From a virus: a stretch of DNA of 22,765 nt. Positions 6,762 through 14,706 of the stretch are shown one piece after another (position 1 is the stretch's first letter; each line of letters opens with the position of its first letter). A program made the translations under genes and the position numbers. The notes beneath the pieces are model-generated. The model did not search any database, had not been told where the DNA came from, and saw only the letters and a list, made by a program, of their open reading frames with translations. The DNA lies in IMG/VR virus record IMGVR_UViG_3300029268_000144, positions 1 to 22,765 of that record, one strand, 5' to 3'.

Positions 6762-8369
6762 TTACTCCGGGTCTGAACCAAAAATGTAATATTTTTCACT
6801 GTTGATAGTTCCGGCTTTTCCTAATCCGATATCGCCCGGATAGAGAACTGTAATTACAAGCCTAATACCTGTAGCTGCAACTAATTTAATCAAATCCTCA
6901 GCGTAGATTCTTCCTGATACAACATCGGTTAAATAAAAAGCATAATCTAAGCCATTTGACTTAACATCATAAACATAATTTTGAGCAATTAGACTGATAT
7001 TAGTTCCAGAAGCATGTGTATTTTTAAATTTATATGAAGGGTTTATCATTAATGTATTAGATGAAGGTCTAGCGATATAAGGAACTGGACCCTCTTCTTT
7101 TTCAGTACCAAAAGCAAACACTAGGTTGCCGGATGCATCTGGAATATTAGAAGAATCATCAACTTCAATTACAAGATTTGAATTAGAATCCACTGTCTGA
7201 GTAGTTCCACATTCCTCTCCACCGATTATGAATGGCTTAGAGTTCTCGAACATATAAGGACCTAATTGAGTTCCAGAAGGACCATTATCGTGTATATGAG
7301 CCGAACCTCTAAGGTCTCTTCTAACAACTTTAGTAGTGGCTGGAATAAAAACTTCTAAAAGTCTAGCTTCTGTCTGGTATGCTGCTGCGTATGTTGTTTT
7401 TGATGATAAAGTAGCTCTAGCTGGATTAAAAAATAAAATAGCTTCGGTATTACCTTGAACTACAACTTCTGCAATTCCGTTTGGATTTAAGAATTCTACA
7501 TAAGCATCACCTACTACTCCGCCCTGTACTTTAGATACAGTAAAAGTACCACGGTTAACCAAACTAAAAGCCGTACCGTAAATGTTTACATAATCATCTT
7601 TTCTAGCTTTACCGATGGATGGGTTAGGTCCACCCGTCCAAGTAGCTCTTATAACCCCACCTGATTGCTGAGTTAAGGTCCATTGAGTTGTAGCTAATCC
7701 CGTAGTGGGTCTAATACTATCGAATTTGAGTTTATTCTGAGCCTTACCACCAACTACTTTTACTGTAGAGGCTGGACCAACTGTATTAGAAATTAACGTT
7801 ACATAACCGCCAATACCACCGTCTTTTGCAAACGCAGCTCCTGTCTTACCTAATCTTCTTAGCTCTTTAGTAATAGCATCTGCAACTTCTTGAGCTGTGG
7901 CTGTGCTGATATTTGAGAATTGAGAAGATGAGAAAACAACTTCTACGATTTCTGCATCATCAAATTGAATTTGTAAAGTGTCGCCATCTTCCAGCGCATA
8001 AGTCTCAAATTCTGAAGAGTGAGAGGTAGCTCTGGTGAATTCTTCACCATACATAATTTCAAGAATAGATAAAACTAAATCCCTGATTTGCTTTCTAGTG
8101 GAAATTTCAATCCCTATTTGTCTGAAAATGTCATCAGAAAGACCTACGTTTTCCGGTCTAGTTAATCCACGACCAGCTAGTAGGGTATCTAGATAACGAC
8201 CAGTAGCTGATACAATATAGATATTATCATTAACAGCTTCGACGTTTTGGATGAGGTGAGTAGCACCCTGAGAAAGAGCTTCAAGTACGGCGTCAGTATT
8301 TGGTCCACGTATAGCGGGATTCAAATACTGCCTTAATCTTTGTTTTTCTTTTTCTTGTCTAGTTGCCAT
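6762..8369 (-). CDS. Baseplate-type structural protein with J-like N-terminus, 535 aa
   Basis: Residues about 5-110 (TDAVLEALSQGATHLIQNVEAVND, ATGRYLDTLLAGRGLTRPENVG) match the opening of baseplate J-type proteins, in which a helical region leads to a G-x-x-LD-x-L-x-x-x-x-x-x-R segment. Two beta modules follow. At about 125-205 is a DTLQIQFDD...ATAQEVADAI unit with GYVTLISNT. At about 240 is a WTGGPNPS...FSLVNRGTFTV unit also seen in the 2101-aa protein. The C-terminal third (YAFYLTDVVSGRIYAEDLIKL, VITVLYPGDIGLGKAG) may be an assembly face. It lies one base after the J-like gene stop. I infer a baseplate wedge or peripheral component, possibly filling the gp7-like place. Confidence 0.75.
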   Translation of the reverse strand: MATRQEKEKQRLRQYLNPAIRGPNTDAVLEALSQGATHLIQNVEAVNDNIYIVSATGRYLDTLLAGRGLTRPENVGLSDDIFRQIGIEISTRKQIRDLVLSILEIMYGEEFTRATSHSSEFETYALEDGDTLQIQFDDAEIVEVVFSSSQFSNISTATAQEVADAITKELRRLGKTGAAFAKDGGIGGYVTLISNTVGPASTVKVVGGKAQNKLKFDSIRPTTGLATTQWTLTQQSGGVIRATWTGGPNPSIGKARKDDYVNIYGTAFSLVNRGTFTVSKVQGGVVGDAYVEFLNPNGIAEVVVQGNTEAILFFNPARATLSSKTTYAAAYQTEARLLEVFIPATTKVVRRDLRGSAHIHDNGPSGTQLGPYMFENSKPFIIGGEECGTTQTVDSNSNLVIEVDDSSNIPDASGNLVFAFGTEKEEGPVPYIARPSSNTLMINPSYKFKNTHASGTNISLIAQNYVYDVKSNGLDYAFYLTDVVSGRIYAEDLIKLVAATGIRLVITVLYPGDIGLGKAGTINSEKYYIFGSDPE

Positions 8370-8370
8370 A

Positions 8371-11300
8371 TTATTCCGTCTTAGCTACAATAATGTCGTT
8401 TACGATATCGATAATTAAGGCTTTCTCCGTAGCTGCTACAGCGATAATGTCATTTGCCGCATCGTAAGCTGGAGAGCTAATAGCTACTGCACTTACACCC
8501 GGAATTGAGTTTACTGTAGAAACAATATCACTGATAGCGATTGGCTCTCCAATTCCTGTAGAGTTGATTAAAGCAGCTACGTTATTCCTAACTTGTTCAA
8601 CAACTCTTGTAAATGGAATACCAGTTCTGATTCTTACGTTAATAGAAACTTTAATTCTCTTAAACAGAGGCGGTTTAATAAAGATTTCAGCACCAGCAGC
8701 GGCTACGCCCGGATAAGTAATATTATCCCTTGGGTCTCCGTAAACAACTTTATTAGCTTGAGCGATTAATCCTGTATCATATCTGTATGAATCTAATCCT
8801 CTGCGATTTATCTCAGAAAAGCCAAGCTTACCCAGACCGGAAATAGTTGAAACAGCGACATCATTTACTTTAGAAGATTGATTATTACTATCAAAAATCA
8901 TTAAGTATCTATTACTATTAGCCGGGTCTACAATCAAGTTATGTATTTTCTTGTAGCCTACATAAGCCTTTTCTTCTTCAACGTATATCTGAGTAAAATT
9001 AGAAGTCAAAGCTACGCTATTTTGGATAGCTAATAATTCATCTATTACAACTCTACTTTCATCTAAAACTTCAACGATAGTATACGTTCCTTTATTAGCT
9101 GAAGTAAGTACGTTTCCTGATATTACCAGACTATCACCAGCGTTTGTATTTTCGTATGGGCTAATAACCATAGAAGGATTGTGCGCTTTAAATACATTTC
9201 CTCCTACTCCTGTTACAGATATACCAGCTTCAGAGGTAGCGACTGAATTAGCACATTCTACAAAGGCTAAAGAGCCTTGCTGTGTAATAACTATTTCACA
9301 AGCCTCTACGTCGATATTTTGAGCATCTACACATGGTCCATAATTATCAAATTCTACAGTTACAGTATCTCCTAGAACAGTAGCTGTTACTCCAGATAAA
9401 GCATTTAAAGCTGACTGAATAATGAGAGCCATAGCTGAAGAGGTTTCAGAACCTGTAAAATCGAATTGAACACTAGTTCTAGCTATAGGAGTAGGGTCTA
9501 CTGATGTATTATTTAAATCAAACCATCCGTAATAAGCAGTACCAAGATTTGGTAGGTCAAAATGAATTCTCTCCCCACCTTGGATATCCGCCGCTGCCGG
9601 TGCGACAATTGTGAAGGATTCTTTCATTGCTTTATTTGATTTAGTAACCATGAAAGAGCCTTGATTCAATGAATTGAAGGCTGTACCAATAGTTAATATA
9701 TCACCAAGCTTAGCATTTTGTAATGTAGGTTGAGTACCAGTTCCATTCCAAGTAATTCTCATATTGCCAGGAACTGTTACATCGAATTGGGTAGTAGCGT
9801 CAAATCCTAGAGACCTTAAATTTTCTGATACTACAACTCTTTCTTCAACAGCAACTTCATTATCTATATAGAAACTATTAGCAAACTGCTTAATAATTCT
9901 AAATTTACCTTGATTTAAACTAGTGAAAGGACTTCCGATTTGGACGGTATCTCCTTCTTGCAGATTAGTAATTACGCTAATATTAGCCGATAGTACTGGA
10001 GCGGCGGCGGCATCAACTCCCGCTGAATTGTCCACTACTATAGTTTTCTTATCTTCGGAAGTTCCAACAACATTAAAAGTACCATTGTTAGATACATCAG
10101 CCAAGGTAGATACGGTGAATTTATCTCCTACCTGAACTTCTGAGAAATTCCTAGAACCTGAAGTCGATGTATAAGACGTTAACCCTAAAGAACCATCAAA
10201 ATCAACGGAAATATTTCCATTGCTGGTATTAATCTGTACATTTTTTGTAAAAAGAGGGTTTGAGCCTGTCTGACCATCCCAAGAAATACATACTAATTTA
10301 CCATGTTTTTCTACATGGAAAGCACGACCGATATCTCTTACGGCGTTTCTAGGTTGACCGAAAAGCCTATCATGATTATCCTTGTTTCCGATTTCCAGTA
10401 CTGTTTTTCCTGATACAATAGTATTGGGATGTACGGTAACGTTTGACGTAAAGCTGACTCCAGATTCTTTCTTTTGTACGCTTTCGGCAGATACCTTAAC
10501 TAGCTGACCTGTCTGGAATCCAGAAGAAGCCGAACGTAGAATAGATACTTTCATTAATTCAGTTCCAAGCATAGGTATAGCTTGATTGATTACTTTAGCG
10601 ATTGCATTATTTGCAGTACCGCCTGTAATCTGAATAGCTCCACCAGAACCTAGAACGTTTGTAGATATTTGTAGTTTTCCATTTCTATAAGAAGTACTGA
10701 TATCAGAAAGAGTAGTAGCTCCAGAAACAGCTAAGGTAGAGATTAGGTCATCAATTTGCTTTGATGTTGTAGGGATGAATCTTACCTCTTCACCGTTGTT
10801 AAAAGAATACGCATTTGCAGTATTGGTACTGAAACTAGCTAATTGCAATGTATTCTTAAATCCAAATTGAGGAACTGGTGAAGCCGCTGCCAATGAGGAG
10901 AATTCTAGGTAATTAATACCATCTACTAAAGAAATACTTTCTTGACCTGAGGCAAAGTTATTATCTTCATAAGTTGAAGATAGGATAACTCCAGCTCCAG
11001 ACAATCCAGCATCATTCAATAGAGTAGCTGTAATAAAGTCAGCAAGGTTAGCTGTAACATAAGTTACAATTTCCTGAGCTGTAGTTGCGCTATTTTGATA
11101 CAGAAGAACAGTAGTTAGTGTCAAGTTAGCTATGTTGTTTTCAGCAACAGCTACTCCGCTTGGTCTACGTACCGTAAAAGATGTTGAGGTAGCGCTAGAT
11201 ACTTTAAAAGTACCTTGGTTTCCAGCAGAGAACTCTCCGTTAGAATTAATCGTTACGTAGTTTCCTGCTGTTAGAGATGTCATGGTTGGGTTTGAACCAG

Positions 11301-14300
11301 TTCCATTCCAAGTGTAACTAACTTCATCTACGCCAGCTACAGGAGTATTGGGTGTAATAGTAACGCCCCACTCGGTAGTTCCATCAATTTGATTTGTAAC
11401 TGGAGCGCCTGATTTAAGAGCGATAGAGATATCTACTTCATTTCCTACAACAATAGTATGGGAGACAGGAAGATTTGCCGCAGTAGGATAAGAATATCCT
11501 ATATTGAATTTTTCTCCAGAAGCTCCCCATAAAGAAGACCTGAATAAAATAGCGTCTTCATTGGCTCCTGTGTTAGGGTCTATGACATTTTTAGCTTTCA
11601 TTAAAGCTTTGTAATTGGAAAAATCGTAAGTAGACCCAAAATATGTCTCAAATTCAGAAGTAACGCCTGAATCAACATCGTAAGCTCTAAAATCATTAGA
11701 GTTTATAGGCATAGTAGCGTTAGTTATAGCTCTACGGTAAAGAGGGATAGAAAAAGTTTTACTAGTAGGGTCTTCATCTAAGACTAAAGTAAGCCCATCA
11801 CTTGCACCAAAATTAAATGTACTAGCTACGTAATATCTGTCCGATTGTCTAAGTCTTTTTACGAACTGACTAGGTTTGATATTAACAGTCAACGCTGCAA
11901 GAGATTGAATTTGAGCAAACTCACCGTCTGCTTGAGCGTCTTCTACTTGCACTCCAGACGTTAGGTACGGATGTATAAATCCGATAAGCTCGTTAGAGGA
12001 GATTGATTGCAAAGCCAAATCTAAGGCTGAAGCAAAATCTGCGATGGATGTGTCTGGTGGGTCTGATTGTTTATTGTTAGTAATTGAACTATGTACAAAT
12101 AAAGGGAAGTCTCCGTCAGCATTAGCACTTTCATAAAATGCAAAATGCGAATCTATAGATGTTCCTAAATCACCTTCAGTAAAATTTAAGTTTTTTCCTG
12201 AGTCATTAAATGTTACAATCAATACTGAGCCGTAAAGGTCTGCGCTCTTACTTGTAATTAGTATGATTTCATCATCTAAAGTAGACGCCGTTACTCCAAC
12301 CAAACTATCTTGGATTGAGTTTGAGATTGCATTAATGTTGTAAGTACCTGCTGTAAACTTAATTTTTTGAGGAGGTTGGGAAGTTCTTAAAAACACTATC
12401 CCTTCTGAAAAAGATACTAGCACTTGAGGTACTGCTGCTGCAAATTCAATAGGAGTTACTTTCAAATCAAAAGTAGAGTTTGTTTTAGCGTTAACCCTTC
12501 CTTCTATTCTATTATTAGCATTAAGCTCATTAGACCATACGATAACGTAATCACCAACTTCAACGTTTGTGAAAGCTGTAACTACGTTAGATGTAAATCT
12601 GACTACGTTAGTAGCTGGCTTAGATACTGAGATTAGGGTATTAGAAACAGCTCCAGTAGTAATAATTTCAGCAGCTTGGTTATCTATTAAAAACCACAAA
12701 TACGCATCAGTAGCAAAGCTAACAGTTCCGCCAAGAATTTTATCACTAGATACGCTGGCGTTACTAAACTCTGTTCCAGCCGTTAAATTATCTCCGGCTA
12801 CTAACGGCGTTGATAGTTTAAATTGAGCGGTATTTCTCGATAAAGTAAAGTCGGATTCAGCTCCAGAAGCAGACAACCCGATAGTTGTAGTAAATACGCC
12901 TTTAGTAACAAGAGTAGAGGAAATATCAATTTGCAAAGAAGCTCTAGAGCTTACGCCAAGATTCGATGTTAAAACAATTCTACTTCCGTTAATTGAAGCT
13001 GTTACGCCTGTAACTTTAGAATTTATTACATTAATCCAAGATTGTAAGCTATTTGATTTAGATATGGAAGGGTAAGTTCCCTCCGAAATAAAATCAGAAT
13101 TTGTGAAAGAATAAGTGATTGCGTCTGTTCCATCTACTGAAATGATTAAAGTGTCGCCAGTTGAAATAGCATTTGACCACTCGGATTGAGTAGCTGATTC
13201 TAATAGAGCTTTTTTACCGTTTCTACTTAAAGGAATTCTATTTTTATATAATCTTAATGTTTGGACTTCGCTTGAAGTCAAACCCATTGAAGTTCCAGCA
13301 TTACCACCAGTGGTAGTATCTGTAACTTCAAGATACTCATCATCTTCTGATTTAGCTTCAAGAGTAACTCTTTTTCCGGTATTTGAAGTTCTAGCTACAA
13401 AAGTTAAATCAGGATTAGCGTTAATTGAAGCCGCAACTTCGTATGCCGTAGCAAATCCATTGGAGCGGAAATCACCTTCAGAGAATGTATGTTCGCTCAG
13501 CACACTCCCTACCAAGATAGCTAATCTATCGTTCGGTTGGATGCTGAATGGAGAATCAATTGAAGATTCTAAATAAGCTTTAGTTACTGATGTTTGTGTT
13601 CCGCCGGTAGCTAATTGAAAGCGCTCTTCTCCGCCAATCGCAGAATCTACGATGTATTCTAATCCTACGCCTTTATTTTTTTGCTCATAGCCTTCGCCAT
13701 TATCAATATAAAGAATTGCAGAGTCAGTATCGGAAAAGATTTCGTTAGATGCTACACGAGCATTTTCATCAGTTGCTTGGATACCTAATGTAGAGTTCTT
13801 AATTGCTAAAGCAGTTCCTAAGCCTTTAGAAATCCTAGCTCTTTTAATTTTAGCTCTGATTTCTTCGTCAGTTTCTGCGTTACGACCTGTTGATAAAGGT
13901 TGGTCGTTAAATACTGTAGCTCCAGTAAAAGGAAGGGAGCCGAAAGATTTGATTGAGTTACGTGGAACGTTACTATCAGTACCCGGAGATTCAGCAGCAA
14001 TAGCCACTCCAGTAATTTGATTTTCACCATCTAAAATGATAGCGCTTGAGGTTGTTTTAAAATTTACATCAGGTGCTCCACCAGCGGTTGGAGACTTAAC
14101 GATAGTTCCAGCGGGGATATTACGTACTCCACCTTGAGCTAGTATTATACTTTCCGATATGTTATGAAATTTAGTTGTAGCTACTGTTAGGTTAATTTCC
14201 CAGTATCCACCGACTTGAGTAATTGATGTATAGGCTAATGGACCTTCAGAATTTGGAGTTCCACGACCAATATAAATAGAACCAGTAGGAGAAAATAGAG

Positions 14301-14676
14301 ATGCATCAGAAGCTTTAATTACAGTAGAACCTACGTTAGGAGCTGTAGCTCCTGCATATACTTTAGTTGAAATCTTCTCAAAACTAGAATCTTTAATGAC
14401 TACTTTACCAGTAGCAACACGAGCTGGTTCTAATTTAATATTTTCAGCGGAAGCGATTTTCTTAAGGGCTTCGCCAGTTGCTCTATCTACGTCATTATCT
14501 CTAAGAATTGAGAAAGCGTCACCTTGAGCACGAAAAACGGCTTGAGCCATTGTTTCAAAGAAAGAAGAAACAGCCGAACCTACCGTTAAATCATTTATTC
14601 CGATTTTAGCCATGTAAGATGCTGTTATCTCACCGAGAATTTGCTCATACGATTTTGGATTTGGAGTTTGACTCAT
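8371..14676 (-). CDS. Giant baseplate J/gp6-like wedge protein, 2101 aa
   Basis: The N-terminal ~330 residues have the baseplate J pattern: ATGEALKKIASAENI, PAGTIV, then ITGVAIAAESPGTDSNVPRN, and ETDEEIRAKIKRARISKGLGTALA. The last ~125 residues (FKRIKVSINVRIRTGIPFTRVVEQVRNNV... IGEPIAISDIVSTVNSIPGVSAVAIS) match the J C-terminal region. Between them about 1,600 residues of repeated beta modules are inserted, including WNGTGxxPT...GDxxxIxxxFxSLNQGxFxV units near residues 1118, 1573 and 1638. J and gp6 usually have a few hundred residues, so this protein is greatly expanded. In T4, gp6 forms the inner baseplate ring with gp7, gp25 and gp53. The start has AGGA at spacing eight and an extended -10 box. 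Confidence 0.88.
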   Translation of the reverse strand: MSQTPNPKSYEQILGEITASYMAKIGINDLTVGSAVSSFFETMAQAVFRAQGDAFSILRDNDVDRATGEALKKIASAENIKLEPARVATGKVVIKDSSFEKISTKVYAGATAPNVGSTVIKASDASLFSPTGSIYIGRGTPNSEGPLAYTSITQVGGYWEINLTVATTKFHNISESIILAQGGVRNIPAGTIVKSPTAGGAPDVNFKTTSSAIILDGENQITGVAIAAESPGTDSNVPRNSIKSFGSLPFTGATVFNDQPLSTGRNAETDEEIRAKIKRARISKGLGTALAIKNSTLGIQATDENARVASNEIFSDTDSAILYIDNGEGYEQKNKGVGLEYIVDSAIGGEERFQLATGGTQTSVTKAYLESSIDSPFSIQPNDRLAILVGSVLSEHTFSEGDFRSNGFATAYEVAASINANPDLTFVARTSNTGKRVTLEAKSEDDEYLEVTDTTTGGNAGTSMGLTSSEVQTLRLYKNRIPLSRNGKKALLESATQSEWSNAISTGDTLIISVDGTDAITYSFTNSDFISEGTYPSISKSNSLQSWINVINSKVTGVTASINGSRIVLTSNLGVSSRASLQIDISSTLVTKGVFTTTIGLSASGAESDFTLSRNTAQFKLSTPLVAGDNLTAGTEFSNASVSSDKILGGTVSFATDAYLWFLIDNQAAEIITTGAVSNTLISVSKPATNVVRFTSNVVTAFTNVEVGDYVIVWSNELNANNRIEGRVNAKTNSTFDLKVTPIEFAAAVPQVLVSFSEGIVFLRTSQPPQKIKFTAGTYNINAISNSIQDSLVGVTASTLDDEIILITSKSADLYGSVLIVTFNDSGKNLNFTEGDLGTSIDSHFAFYESANADGDFPLFVHSSITNNKQSDPPDTSIADFASALDLALQSISSNELIGFIHPYLTSGVQVEDAQADGEFAQIQSLAALTVNIKPSQFVKRLRQSDRYYVASTFNFGASDGLTLVLDEDPTSKTFSIPLYRRAITNATMPINSNDFRAYDVDSGVTSEFETYFGSTYDFSNYKALMKAKNVIDPNTGANEDAILFRSSLWGASGEKFNIGYSYPTAANLPVSHTIVVGNEVDISIALKSGAPVTNQIDGTTEWGVTITPNTPVAGVDEVSYTWNGTGSNPTMTSLTAGNYVTINSNGEFSAGNQGTFKVSSATSTSFTVRRPSGVAVAENNIANLTLTTVLLYQNSATTAQEIVTYVTANLADFITATLLNDAGLSGAGVILSSTYEDNNFASGQESISLVDGINYLEFSSLAAASPVPQFGFKNTLQLASFSTNTANAYSFNNGEEVRFIPTTSKQIDDLISTLAVSGATTLSDISTSYRNGKLQISTNVLGSGGAIQITGGTANNAIAKVINQAIPMLGTELMKVSILRSASSGFQTGQLVKVSAESVQKKESGVSFTSNVTVHPNTIVSGKTVLEIGNKDNHDRLFGQPRNAVRDIGRAFHVEKHGKLVCISWDGQTGSNPLFTKNVQINTSNGNISVDFDGSLGLTSYTSTSGSRNFSEVQVGDKFTVSTLADVSNNGTFNVVGTSEDKKTIVVDNSAGVDAAAAPVLSANISVITNLQEGDTVQIGSPFTSLNQGKFRIIKQFANSFYIDNEVAVEERVVVSENLRSLGFDATTQFDVTVPGNMRITWNGTGTQPTLQNAKLGDILTIGTAFNSLNQGSFMVTKSNKAMKESFTIVAPAAADIQGGERIHFDLPNLGTAYYGWFDLNNTSVDPTPIARTSVQFDFTGSETSSAMALIIQSALNALSGVTATVLGDTVTVEFDNYGPCVDAQNIDVEACEIVITQQGSLAFVECANSVATSEAGISVTGVGGNVFKAHNPSMVISPYENTNAGDSLVISGNVLTSANKGTYTIVEVLDESRVVIDELLAIQNSVALTSNFTQIYVEEEKAYVGYKKIHNLIVDPANSNRYLMIFDSNNQSSKVNDVAVSTISGLGKLGFSEINRRGLDSYRYDTGLIAQANKVVYGDPRDNITYPGVAAAGAEIFIKPPLFKRIKVSINVRIRTGIPFTRVVEQVRNNVAALINSTGIGEPIAISDIVSTVNSIPGVSAVAISSPAYDAANDIIAVAATEKALIIDIVNDIIVAKTE
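9736..9753 (-). repeat. 18-nt exact repeat in J-like gene, copy 1
   Basis: The plus-strand sequence ACCAGTTCCATTCCAAGT here is identical to 11296-11313. It encodes the TWNGTG core of a repeated beta module, so recent duplication or gene conversion between modules is likely. Confidence 0.7.
11296..11313 (-). repeat. 18-nt exact repeat in J-like gene, copy 2
   Basis: Second copy of the element at 9736-9753, in the same reading frame and same position of the module (YTWNGTG). Confidence 0.7.
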
Positions 14677-14706
14677 ATTTATATTCCTATATCTTATTAT
14701 ACCACA
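14677..14706 (-). promoter_or_regulatory. Extended -10 promoter and RBS for the J-like operon
   Basis: On the minus strand TGTGG-TATAAT runs from 14706 to 14696 in the 30-base gap after the LysM-gp25 gene. AGGA lies eight bases before the ATG, and the box is about 20 nt from the start. The whole element is nearly the same as the one before the 924-aa gene. No good -35 is visible, as expected for an extended -10 promoter. Confidence 0.6.

Noticed and set aside
12569-12826. 85-codon plus-strand frame, and similar ones at 9923 and 13310
   Set aside because: All lie opposite the 2101-aa reading frame and are typical antisense shadows.
13818-14030. 70-codon minus-strand frame within the J-like gene
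   Set aside because: Alternative frame inside a strongly supported J N-terminal domain.
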